64,000 nucleotides of DNA from Paenibacillus sp. USDA918EY (lineage in GTDB: Bacteria > Bacillota > Bacilli > Paenibacillales > Paenibacillaceae). How positions within the stretch are numbered: position 1 is the stretch's first letter; every line of letters starts with the position of its first letter. Position numbers and translations under genes: made by a program. The notes beneath the pieces are model-generated. The model was not told the origin of the DNA. It saw nothing but the letters and a program-made list of their open reading frames with translations, and did no database searches. Positions 42,399 to 51,100 of this stretch are shown in pieces. The stretch lies in NCBI RefSeq assembly GCF_009870825.1, contig NZ_WTWY01000001.1:682001-746000 (forward strand), in the 5' to 3' direction.

Positions 42399-44063
42399 TT
42401 GACCCAGGCTGCCGAAGCCTTTTTGCAGGATGTATGGCAACAAATAACGGATATTTACGAGAAAGAAAATGAAAGAATCGGGGAGCTGCCGAAGGGCAGA
42501 AAGCTGCAGGCGGGAATCAAAGACTACTTGAGGGTCGCGTGGCGAAAGCCGAAGCTGGGCGGCGGATACGGACAATTCCATATCGATGTGTACGAGCCGT
42601 TCGATTGGAGCGACGATTCTTACAAATTTGAGGCAGGGCCTTATGTCGAAGAGCTGACGGACGAGGTTCTTGCAAACGAATTTTTCCCTGCATTGTTGGA
42701 GCGGATGAATCGGATTTTTATGGACGGACCTTATGCTCCCCGATTTTTTGACTACCGCTTGGAACTGGTATTCGAGTTTGATCGCGGCGAATCCGTGCTG
42801 CGGCACTCCCGGGTGTTAAGGAATGAAGCGAAACGGCTTGAGCTCAAGCAGCGGTTGGAAACCTTCATTCAAACCAAAATCATGTCCGATCTTCCGGTGC
42901 TTCCCGCTCGGGAGGATGAATTTTTCTTTGCGCGCCTCCTTATTAATCCGGATGTTTTCGAGCAAAAACAAGAAAAAGTCGATCCGCTCATTCGCCGTCT
43001 CAGCGAGAAGCTGCGCTCAAACCGCGAACGGGCCGAAGGGTGGGAATCCGAATGCGCTTCAGCGTTTAGAGGCTGGGCGGAGGAGCGCTTTTTGCCCCGT
43101 TATTTTCATCGAACCGGAAACTTTGGACTGGATTGGGCGTTGAAGGAAGCGGGAGAGAGAGAAGAGCCGCGATCCGGCGAACTGGAGTTTTTTATTTATG
43201 CGGCGCAGGAAATCGGGATCAAAGAACCGGATACCCGGCAGCAATATCTTGAGCTGGCCGCACGGCTCGGTTCGGAAAAGGCGGAAAGGTTTTTGAACGA
43301 AGGCAGCGGCCGGTTCGAAAGCTTGCGCAAGGGCAGCATGTTCCAAGGGAAAGCGAACGATATTTTGCAGACCATCGACGTCCGCATTCTTTCCGAAGAA
43401 GAAGCGGCCTACGGCGAGGCGCTGGACTACATCATCGACTTGCTGAAGCAAAGGTTTCCGAAAGGGTACAAGCTGGCGTTCAAGAGCAAAGAGAAGCATT
43501 ACCTGCCTCTGAAAAAACTGGCGAAATCCCAACAGCATCAATTTTTCGGCAATGCGCTTCGCTATCCTTCGCTTTACCCGCGGCTCGCGGCATATGCGGA
43601 GCTGGCGATGGAGGAATTTGCTTGGTACGGTGACGTGGAGCCGGGCGAGAAGTCGGTCATGCCGGGAACCTATGCCGTTTTTGGGCTTGGATTATACAGC
43701 GATGCCTATTTCCCTTTAGTTGAAAAATATATGGAGCTTGTCGATTCCGAGCATCAGTCGATGCAGGACGATTATGCGGATGCTTTTATCGAAGCCCATG
43801 GGCTCTCGGCCGAACGGATGCCGGTATTGGTGTCGATCCTGCTGGGCAGCGGCGAGTCGGCGAAACCCGCCAAAAATATCCCGATCGACCGCCCGGAATT
43901 GGCGGACGCGCTTTTGGCCGAGCTTGAAGCAAAAGAAGACGCTCGGCGGGAAACGGTACTGTACCGGATATTCGGCAGCTCAAGCAAACTCGCGCAGGCG
44001 GTCAAAAAAGCGTCTCCTCCGCTGAAGGACAAGCTGGAACGGCTGCTCGCGTGGTATCGGTAA
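42399..44063 (+). CDS. uncharacterised 554-aa protein (possibly DUF6138)
   Basis: Large soluble, helix-rich and acidic protein, with no signal peptide or membrane helix. The TTG start at 42399 is set by AAAGGAGG (42383-42390). Segments such as YGQFHIDVYEPFDWSDDSYKF, FFDYRLELVFEFD and a C-terminal repeat-like helical half (YPSLYPRLAAYAELAMEEF) can be seen. From memory it resembles the DUF6138 group; this is unverified. It lies between SUFU and ankyrin genes on the same strand. Confidence 0.7.
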   Translation: MTQAAEAFLQDVWQQITDIYEKENERIGELPKGRKLQAGIKDYLRVAWRKPKLGGGYGQFHIDVYEPFDWSDDSYKFEAGPYVEELTDEVLANEFFPALLERMNRIFMDGPYAPRFFDYRLELVFEFDRGESVLRHSRVLRNEAKRLELKQRLETFIQTKIMSDLPVLPAREDEFFFARLLINPDVFEQKQEKVDPLIRRLSEKLRSNRERAEGWESECASAFRGWAEERFLPRYFHRTGNFGLDWALKEAGEREEPRSGELEFFIYAAQEIGIKEPDTRQQYLELAARLGSEKAERFLNEGSGRFESLRKGSMFQGKANDILQTIDVRILSEEEAAYGEALDYIIDLLKQRFPKGYKLAFKSKEKHYLPLKKLAKSQQHQFFGNALRYPSLYPRLAAYAELAMEEFAWYGDVEPGEKSVMPGTYAVFGLGLYSDAYFPLVEKYMELVDSEHQSMQDDYADAFIEAHGLSAERMPVLVSILLGSGESAKPAKNIPIDRPELADALLAELEAKEDARRETVLYRIFGSSSKLAQAVKKASPPLKDKLERLLAWYR

Positions 44064-44153
44064 CGCCGAGGACATTCGCAGCGGGAATCGGCCTATTGAT
44101 GACGGCATGCCCGCTGCGCATTTTGACGGTATGAAGCTGAAAGGAAGAAGCCC

Positions 44154-44711
44154 ATGAACTGGAATGAGGTCGGGAAATCCAAGGATGTGGATTCTGTCCG
44201 CTTGGCAGCGGAGCGGCTCGATCCGAACGAACGGGACGCCCGCGGAAGAACGCCGCTGATGCTTTGCATCACCAACCGGATGCCCGCCGAAGGAATTCGG
44301 CTTTTGCTGGAAAAGGGCGCGGATCTGGAAGCGGAAGACAAGCTGGGCGATACGGCACTAAAAAAAGCGGTGAAGTTTAAGCAAACGGAGACCGTCAAAC
44401 TGCTGCTCGAATTCGGGGCTAAGCTAGATTCTCCGCACGGCATTTTGGGCACGGCATGGAATGCGGCGAGGTTGGACGAAACGATGGCGGACCTGCTTCT
44501 GAATACGAAAGGGGCGGTGCGCCTAACTTTGGATAAACAAGAACGGGAAATCGTTGACGGCATTTTGTGCTTGGAATCTGCGGGAAAAAGTCGCGTCCCC
44601 GCCCGCATATTGAATTGTTGGGAGATGTGCGATGACGAACATGAGTCCTCTACAAATGGAACAGCTAAAGACATTGAAGGCTGCAAGCGAAAAGATTTGC
44701 GAGTTTATTGA
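44154..44711 (+). CDS. ankyrin-repeat protein
   Basis: A protein of up to 185 residues. Three ankyrin repeats are readable between about 25 and 105: DARGRTPLMLCITNRMPAEG, GIRLLLEKGADLEAEDKLGD and TALKKAVKFKQTETVKLLLE. The last 27 residues (from CDDEHESS) overlap the next gene by 80 bases and look like out-of-frame coding, so the original stop may have been lost by a small indel. Ankyrin proteins are frequent in immunity clusters. Protein-protein interaction is the expected role. Confidence 0.82.
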   Translation: MNWNEVGKSKDVDSVRLAAERLDPNERDARGRTPLMLCITNRMPAEGIRLLLEKGADLEAEDKLGDTALKKAVKFKQTETVKLLLEFGAKLDSPHGILGTAWNAARLDETMADLLLNTKGAVRLTLDKQEREIVDGILCLESAGKSRVPARILNCWEMCDDEHESSTNGTAKDIEGCKRKDLRVY

Positions 44712-45276
44712 TTTTGAAATATTTGACCCGGAGCAATTGGATCGCGAGCAAATCGGATACGCCATGGATCCGGAAGGAAATTCCCTGGTCACCGGTGAAG
44801 AGGGCGCGTGGCAAGACGGCTGGCTCGTCATCGGGTATATGGCAACGACGGGCGATCCGATCATCATCGAAACGAATGAACCGGGGCAGCCGGTGGCCGT
44901 TCTCATGCATGGCTTAGGTCACTGGGGTGCCGGGAGTTACATAGCGGGCTCGGCCGCACAATTTATCGAAGGCGTTAACCGCATCAGTCGGTTCCTTTCT
45001 CTGAAAACGGGCGGGGAATCGGGTTTGCAGGTTACCTGCGATGAATTGGACGGAGTTGTTCATGCCATTTCGAACGCCGACGAATATGCGGATAGCGATA
45101 CATGGAAAACGCTGCTGGAGCCCGCTTACAGCTACGGCCAAGAGCAAGAGGACGAGCTGGTCCGGCAAGTGAGAGCGATGAACGAACAGGGGATGCGCAT
45201 CAAAGACATCGCCGAGAAGCTTCAAGTCCCTATTAAAGCGGCATATGGCATTTTGAAGAAGGCAAGAGGATTGTAA
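44632..45276 (+). CDS. SUKH-like protein with C-terminal HTH-like segment
   Basis: A 214-residue protein. The central part (GWLVIGYMATTGDPIIIET, then AVLMHGLGHWGAGSYIAGS) matches the second half of the SMI1/KNR4 (SUKH) fold. The C-terminal 40 residues (QVRAMNEQGMRIKDIAEKL, VPIKAAYGILKKARG) resemble a resolvase/sigma-type helix-turn-helix. GGGAGA precedes the ATG. It overlaps the ankyrin gene by 80 bases. SUKH proteins are the commonest immunity family in toxin systems; the HTH tail is unusual. Confidence 0.7.
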   Translation: MTNMSPLQMEQLKTLKAASEKICEFIDFEIFDPEQLDREQIGYAMDPEGNSLVTGEEGAWQDGWLVIGYMATTGDPIIIETNEPGQPVAVLMHGLGHWGAGSYIAGSAAQFIEGVNRISRFLSLKTGGESGLQVTCDELDGVVHAISNADEYADSDTWKTLLEPAYSYGQEQEDELVRQVRAMNEQGMRIKDIAEKLQVPIKAAYGILKKARGL

Positions 45277-45317
45277 AAATGCAGCTGCGTCAGATCGGCC
45301 GTTGAGGGGAGAATGGT

Positions 45318-46697
45318 ATGTTCGCTGAACAACTTGAACGCATACGCAGAAAACTGAGGGAAGCGGCCGCGGCCGATGCGGAAAACACCGTATTTGGAGC
45401 ACGCGTTCATAAGTATCGACTCCATGAGCCGCTAAGACGAGAAGAACTGGAACGGTTTGAAAAAACGCATGGCATTCGGCTGCCGGAAGAATATGCGGCT
45501 TTTTTGACGGAAATCGGTAACGGCGGGGCGGGCCCGTATTACGGCATACATCCGCTGGGTACCAGGCAGTCGATCGAGCTTGACGGCATCGGGCTCCCAT
45601 CGCCGCTGCGGCCGCAATCACGCGAAGAGGCTTCGGAAGAAGGTGCTCATGAGGGTATCGACGAAGAAACGACGGGGATGGACGAAGAAGGCGAGTGCGG
45701 TTATGAATTTTATCATGGGCTGCTGAATATCGGCGAGCAAGGCTGTTCGTATGAAACGATGCTGGTGGTTACGGGGGAATACCGGGGAAAGGTCATATAT
45801 ATGGATTTGGACCATCCGAGGCCCTTTTTTACATATGAGGACCATTTTCTGGATTGGTACGAACGCTGGCTCGATGAGGTCATCGCCGGATATGAAAGCG
45901 CATGGTTCGGCTTTCGGCGTGCCGGAGACGAACGGGTATTAACGGAGCTGTACCGCTCGCAGTCATCCGAAGCCGTTCAAATCGAAGCGCTCGAAGGCAT
46001 GCTGAAGCTGCGGGCGATCACGGATGAAACGGGTGGATTTTTGGTTGATGAACATTGCGGGGCTTCGAGGAAAGTGCGGAAATGGGCGCTTCATGTCCTG
46101 GCTAAATTCAAATTCGGCCGCGCCGAGGCGCTTTTGCGGGAGATGCTTGGAAGCGGCGACGCGGAATGCAGACTGAATGCGCTGCAGTTGATCAAATGGT
46201 ATATGCCTAAAGGGGACGCAAGCTTTACCAAAGAGCTGACCGCCATGCTGCCGAGCGAGTCGGACGAGCGGTCGTTTCGGTTTATAACCACGATTTTGAG
46301 CGACTCTGGTGCGGACATGCTGCCGCTGCTGCTGCCTTTTTTTGCTCACCCGGACAAGGAGTTTCGGATACAGGCCTTATATCAGGCAGGCCAATCGGAT
46401 GCCAAAGCGGACTACCTCGAAGCCTTTTTGACGGCGCTGGAAGATGCCGAACCCCGGGTTCAGCATACGGCATTGCAGGCGCTCCGGGGGGTCACAGACC
46501 GAAGGCTGCTCCCGGCATTTGAAAAGCTTTTGCAGCAGCATAAGACGAACAAAGATGATATCCGTTCCAACGTGAAGGGACTGCTGGAACATTTTCCGTT
46601 CACATCGATGGAACAAGTCGAACGCGAGCTTTCGTTTTCCCTGCCGCAGGTCAAAGGGATGCTGAGAAAAATATTGGACCCTTACCGCCGGTCTTGA
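45318..46697 (+). CDS. SMI1/KNR4 (SUKH) domain fused to HEAT repeats
   Basis: A 459-residue protein. Residues about 35-195 form a SUKH domain (LERFEKTHGIRLPEEYAAFL, EIGNGGAGPYYG, YHGLLNIGEQGCSYETMLVV, FLDWYERWLDEV). Residues about 200-455 are helical HEAT repeats (VRKWALHVLAKFKFGRAEAL, FRIQALYQAGQSDAKADYLE, VQHTALQALRGVTDRRLLPA). GGGGAG precedes the ATG. Binding or scaffolding is expected, with no catalytic motif. Confidence 0.9.
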   Translation: MFAEQLERIRRKLREAAAADAENTVFGARVHKYRLHEPLRREELERFEKTHGIRLPEEYAAFLTEIGNGGAGPYYGIHPLGTRQSIELDGIGLPSPLRPQSREEASEEGAHEGIDEETTGMDEEGECGYEFYHGLLNIGEQGCSYETMLVVTGEYRGKVIYMDLDHPRPFFTYEDHFLDWYERWLDEVIAGYESAWFGFRRAGDERVLTELYRSQSSEAVQIEALEGMLKLRAITDETGGFLVDEHCGASRKVRKWALHVLAKFKFGRAEALLREMLGSGDAECRLNALQLIKWYMPKGDASFTKELTAMLPSESDERSFRFITTILSDSGADMLPLLLPFFAHPDKEFRIQALYQAGQSDAKADYLEAFLTALEDAEPRVQHTALQALRGVTDRRLLPAFEKLLQQHKTNKDDIRSNVKGLLEHFPFTSMEQVERELSFSLPQVKGMLRKILDPYRRS

Positions 46698-46720
46698 ACG
46701 GCCGGGCAAGGGGATTGACG

Positions 46721-47410
46721 ATGGCAAGCAGCGATAAAGAAAGGGGGGGAATGATGCGCGCGTTATCCGTAAAGGATTTGATCGACGACGAAAACGATGC
46801 ATGGGCCGAAGTGAGTAGGATGCTTGAAAAGGGCGGGAATCCCTATGCGATCGTGCCAAACGAAACGGCTGCCGGCGAGGAAGCACTGTATCGGCTTCAG
46901 GTCAGCACGAGATCGTATTTGGGGACCGTTGCCTACCGAACAGGGGGAATCTTGTTCGATCACGGCTGGATCAAGCTGCTCGGGGCGGGCGGAGCCGGAA
47001 TCCACGGCAGCTTGACCTTTTGGAACGGATTGCAAGAGGAAGCCGTAACGGAGTCTCTTGAAGGCGTGCTGCTTGTGGCTTACGATGCTGCAGGCGGTTT
47101 TTTCGCACTGGATGCCGGGAGGTTCGGGCGTACCGGTCATGTCTGCTATTTTGCGCCGGATACGCTGGAATGGGAGTCAACGGAGCTGGCTTATTCCGGA
47201 TTTTTAAGCTGGCTCGCCGAAGGGGATTTAGGTCTGTTTTACGAAACGTTCCGTTGGGAGGGTTGGCAGGAGGCTGTTCGGCAACTTGGGGCCGGCCGGG
47301 TGTTTGCCTATTATCCGCCGCTGTGGTCGCGGGAAGGAAGCGGGGAAACGAGCAGCAAGACGCCGATTCCCGTAGAAGAAGCATGGCAGGCTGCGGCGGG
47401 CCGCAAATGA
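46721..47410 (+). CDS. DUF2625 family protein
   Basis: A protein of about 229 residues. The body matches DUF2625: DAWAEVSRMLEKGGNPYAIV, LYRLQVSTRSYLGTVAYRTG, GILFDHGWIKLLGAGGAGIH, VAYDAAGGFFALDAG, YFAPDTLEWE and DLGLFYETFRWEGW. Function unknown. The ATG at 46721 is 6-7 bases after AAGGGGA; ATGs at 46751 or 46754 after AAGGGGGGG are alternatives. It overlaps the next gene by ATGA. Confidence 0.85.
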   Translation: MASSDKERGGMMRALSVKDLIDDENDAWAEVSRMLEKGGNPYAIVPNETAAGEEALYRLQVSTRSYLGTVAYRTGGILFDHGWIKLLGAGGAGIHGSLTFWNGLQEEAVTESLEGVLLVAYDAAGGFFALDAGRFGRTGHVCYFAPDTLEWESTELAYSGFLSWLAEGDLGLFYETFRWEGWQEAVRQLGAGRVFAYYPPLWSREGSGETSSKTPIPVEEAWQAAAGRK

Positions 47411-47691
47411 CATTGGCGTTATGGCGAGTTTGGCAGAATCGGGGAGACAAGCGACGACGGAACGGATTCCATGCCAAAAGGCTGCAGGGCCACGATATTG
47501 CCTTCACGGCGGCCAAAACGGGCGAATACTGCATGCCTTGCCGTCAGGAACAGCAGCGGAAAGCTCGGCAGGCTTACATAGAGAAGCATCGCAAAACGGT
47601 GAATCTATACGAGAACCTGACCGATCCGGTGGACATTCTTAAAATGATGCACGCGCCGAAATATATCGGCCAATGGGGTTTCGAGCCTTGA
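47407..47691 (+). CDS. small uncharacterised CxxC protein
   Basis: A 94-residue basic protein that starts with ATGA overlapping the DUF2625 stop, so it is probably translated by coupling. The only motif is a single Cys pair in EYCMPCRQEQQRK. The C-terminus LKMMHAPKYIGQWGFEP is hydrophobic. A frame open back to 47170 lies within DUF2625 and is discounted. I do not recognise the family. Confidence 0.6.
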   Translation: MTLALWRVWQNRGDKRRRNGFHAKRLQGHDIAFTAAKTGEYCMPCRQEQQRKARQAYIEKHRKTVNLYENLTDPVDILKMMHAPKYIGQWGFEP

Positions 47692-47723
47692 CATAATAAC
47701 AAAACGGATGGGGCGGGGAAAAA

Positions 47724-48140
47724 ATGAAGATTTATGCAAAGGTTAAAAAGCCGGGAAAACGCAAAGAGCTCATGATGCAGGAAATCGAGCTTTCTGCCGT
47801 ACCGCATACCCTCCGGGAGCTGATTGCCGCCGTCGTGGAACACAGCCTGCAGACGTTTAAGGACCGGCAGTCCGGTAAAAGCCTCGTTCCCTATTTGACG
47901 GAAGCGGAGATCGGGGAGCGGGCCGAGCTTGGCAAGGTTGGTTTCGGCGCGATGTACGACGATCGGCTGCCCAATGACAAGCGGGCGATCGAGGCTGCGC
48001 AGGCCGCTTTTGAAGACGGGCTTTACCGGGTATTCGTGAACGAAACGGAAGCAGAAGACTTGGACAACCCGCTGACGCTGGAAGAAGGCGACCATATCGT
48101 ATTCATGCGGTTCACCATGCTTGCAGGCGGCATGTGGTAA
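47724..48140 (+). CDS. MoaD/ThiS-like beta-grasp protein with inserted segment
   Basis: A 138-residue protein. The N-terminus gives two strands and a helix (MKIYAKVKKPG, HTLRELIAAVVEHSLQTF). The C-terminus YRVFVNETEAEDLDNPLT-LEEGDHIVFMRFTMLAGGMW has the order of a MoaD/ThiS tail (xVNxT, D-x-P-L-T, GDxVxF, GG). About 50 residues are inserted between helix and tail. It ends in GG followed by Met-Trp rather than at GG. GGGGCGGGGAAAA precedes the ATG. It sits 19 bases before the DUF4132 gene, so they are very probably co-expressed. The fold call is mine by motif comparison and needs profile or structural testing. Confidence 0.7.
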   Translation: MKIYAKVKKPGKRKELMMQEIELSAVPHTLRELIAAVVEHSLQTFKDRQSGKSLVPYLTEAEIGERAELGKVGFGAMYDDRLPNDKRAIEAAQAAFEDGLYRVFVNETEAEDLDNPLTLEEGDHIVFMRFTMLAGGMW

Positions 48141-48159
48141 AAGAGAGGGAGGAGAAACG

Positions 48160-51100
48160 ATGCCAAACAAAAATCCAGATGAAATATTCTGGGGGGAAAT
48201 GGAAAATAGGGCCGAACAGGCCGGAAACGAAGGGAACGAGCTAGCTGTAAATCTCTATCGCCTCTGCCGCGAGCCACATTTCGATATGGAGAGCAGCGAG
48301 TACACGGCGGTGCTTCATCACCTGAAAAAACTGAACGATACCCGAGGCCCATCTTTTTTTGCTCCGATTCCGGAAGCCGTTTCGATATTGGCGGGCGGGA
48401 AAACCGCGGATATCGTCCGGTACATAGCCGAGCATACGGCCGAGTATCCTTATGCCGTCGGATATTACCGCAGGCCGTATCGTACCAGCAATCTTGAAGT
48501 GCGTTTCCGCACCCTGATCTTCAAGCTAAACCATTTGTTTGCCGCAGAAGCGCTGCGTTTTTCGCTGCGGGATTATTTGACGAAACCGGACTACAAATTT
48601 GACCGCATCTATTGGATCAACCGCGTGATCCCGGATTTGATCGCATACGAGCTGGATCAAGGCGACGGATGGGCGGAAGAGGCGCTGAGAGAGATCGTTT
48701 TCGGCGAAAACCAGACCGCGCTTCTGAAACCCGAGATGATCAAGGGGATCCTGATGAGCCACCGCAAGGAACTTTACGCCATGATCGGCGAGCTTCTGGT
48801 CGCCGCCCGCTTGCAGGAAGGATTGCGCCAGGCCGTTGCCGAGCAGATGGATGCGGGCACGCTTGAGGCTAATTTGCATCTGCTGAAGGTCATACTGGAC
48901 CAGGGACTCATCCGGTACAGCTCCATCGTCCGCGCGCTCGGCACCTGGACAGGCATGGGGCTTGAGACGGCCAATCAGCGCGTGGCGGGCCAACTTCTCG
49001 AACAGGCATACAGGGCACTAACCGACGAGAAGCAGCGCGATGAATGGTTGACTTCCCCGAATGCCAACCAGGTTTATTTGAGCTTGTGGGCGGCCGCCGT
49101 CCATGAGGAAGAGGATTTGCAGGAACGAATCAAGCATTTGATGGTTACCGGAGAACGGTATCAAAAAATCGTGGCCCAGTACGTGTTGGCGAACAGCCAA
49201 AACGACGAGGTCAAGTTCGCCATTGTCCGGGAATGCCTGGATGAAACCGATCCGGAGCTGCTGTATTGGGTGCTGCGGAACTACGCTTACGATTATGCAT
49301 ATGAGTGGCAGGTCGGCGGAATCGAGAACCGTATATTGAATGTCAACCGCACGCCGATTCTGGAAGACAAAGAAACGCGGACGATGGAATACGAGCGGTT
49401 CAAAGCCATTCTGAAGCGGGTCCCGGTGAAAGAAAAGTCCGGCGCATCCGGCGTGCTTGATTTTACCGGTTTCCATTATTCGAGCGACTTGGTTCTGCAT
49501 AAAATGATGTATTTGGCAGCCTACGATATGGACGAAACATGGATCGCCGAGCTGATCGGCTTTAGCGGGCAAATGGGCCCGGATTTGCGGGGCGATCTCA
49601 TTAACTATTTTACGGGAAATCCGGAATCGGCAATGCAGCGTGAATTTATATTTTCATCGTTGACCGATAAAAGCATGACCAACCGCGAAAATGCGCTCCG
49701 CCAGGTGAAAAAGCTGACGCTGAACGAGGAAGAGCTGCTTCTAGTCGAAGGTTTGCTGAAGCTGAAGACGGGGTCGCTGCGCCAAAGCGCCATCGCAATT
49801 CTTTTGCAACAACGGAACGGATCGCTTGCTTCAAGCCTCGAGCGGCTGCTGAAGGCCAAAGGCGAACTCCAGCGCCTCGCCGGACTGGAACTGCTGACGG
49901 AGTTAAAAGAGGATCGGGAACGAACGGAAGCATACGAGTCGCTCCAGCCTTTAGCCGGATTGATTGCGAGCCCGACGCCCAAAGAGAAGCAGCTTTTGGA
50001 CAAGCTGCAGCAGCAGCGGGGATATTCGGAGGAAGAAGGTTTTGGACTGTTTAACCCGCAGGAAACCGAGGCATGGCTTCTGGAGCGGCCGGACACGTCA
50101 TCCTTCAGCCTGGGGCAGCTTTTTTCGCTTTCGGAAGAACGCGCCGGCGCGTTTCTTCGCGGCCTGGACGATCTTGTGCATGAGCACCGCGATACCGAAT
50201 ACGACGTTGTATATTACGGTGGTCAGCGAGATATGAGACTCATTGGGGTCACGTTAAGCCCATTGACGTATGCCCCGCGCCAAGAACCGCTGGATGCCGA
50301 CGATTTTGCGCGACTAGGCTGGTTGGAGCAGTATCCGCTGGCGGAAACGTGGCGGCGTTATTTCGAGGAAAACGGCTTAACATCAAGCGAGCTGATGGAG
50401 CTCTATTACTGTATCTTGCTGAAGGATATCACGAAGACGCTGTATTCGTATTACGGCTACTTTTCCGGCGCATTCGACTACGATCCATTAAGAAAAACCC
50501 TGCTGCTGGAAGGCCGGCGGAAGGAGTATCTGGAACAAACCATTCCTCTCGAGCAAATCATGAAAATCCAGGAAATCATGGCGGGATTGCGCTACAGGGA
50601 GCAAGTGGAGACGCTGGTGGCCGCTTATTTCGGCGACAGCGAGCGCAGCGAAACGTACGGGCTTGCCGAATCTGCCTTGCGCAAAACGCTGGAGAGCGAT
50701 TTCAGGCGGCTGCCGGAACAGGACCGGCCGGTTTTGTATGTTGCCGCGAATCCTTGGTATGCGATCATGCGCAGCCGGGTGCATGACATGGAATCGTTCC
50801 GGGCTTTCTTCCGGACGGCATATCAATTTGATCTGGCAAGAAAAGAAAACGGAAACGGGGATTATTCGATCCTTCATACAAACCACTTTTTGAGGGCCTA
50901 TCGCGATGGGCTCATCGGAGAAAACGAGATTTGCAAGGAGCTGCTTGGCCGAAACGTCCGCGGTTATATGCGGGAAATAACCTCGCCGCAGCATGCGATG
51001 GTAAACGGAAACGAGAAGCTGGCCATGCTGCGTGAACGGATCGTTTCGCGACTGCTGGAGATCGAGCTGGGGCGCGGCGACCTAAAAACGGAAGCAAGCG

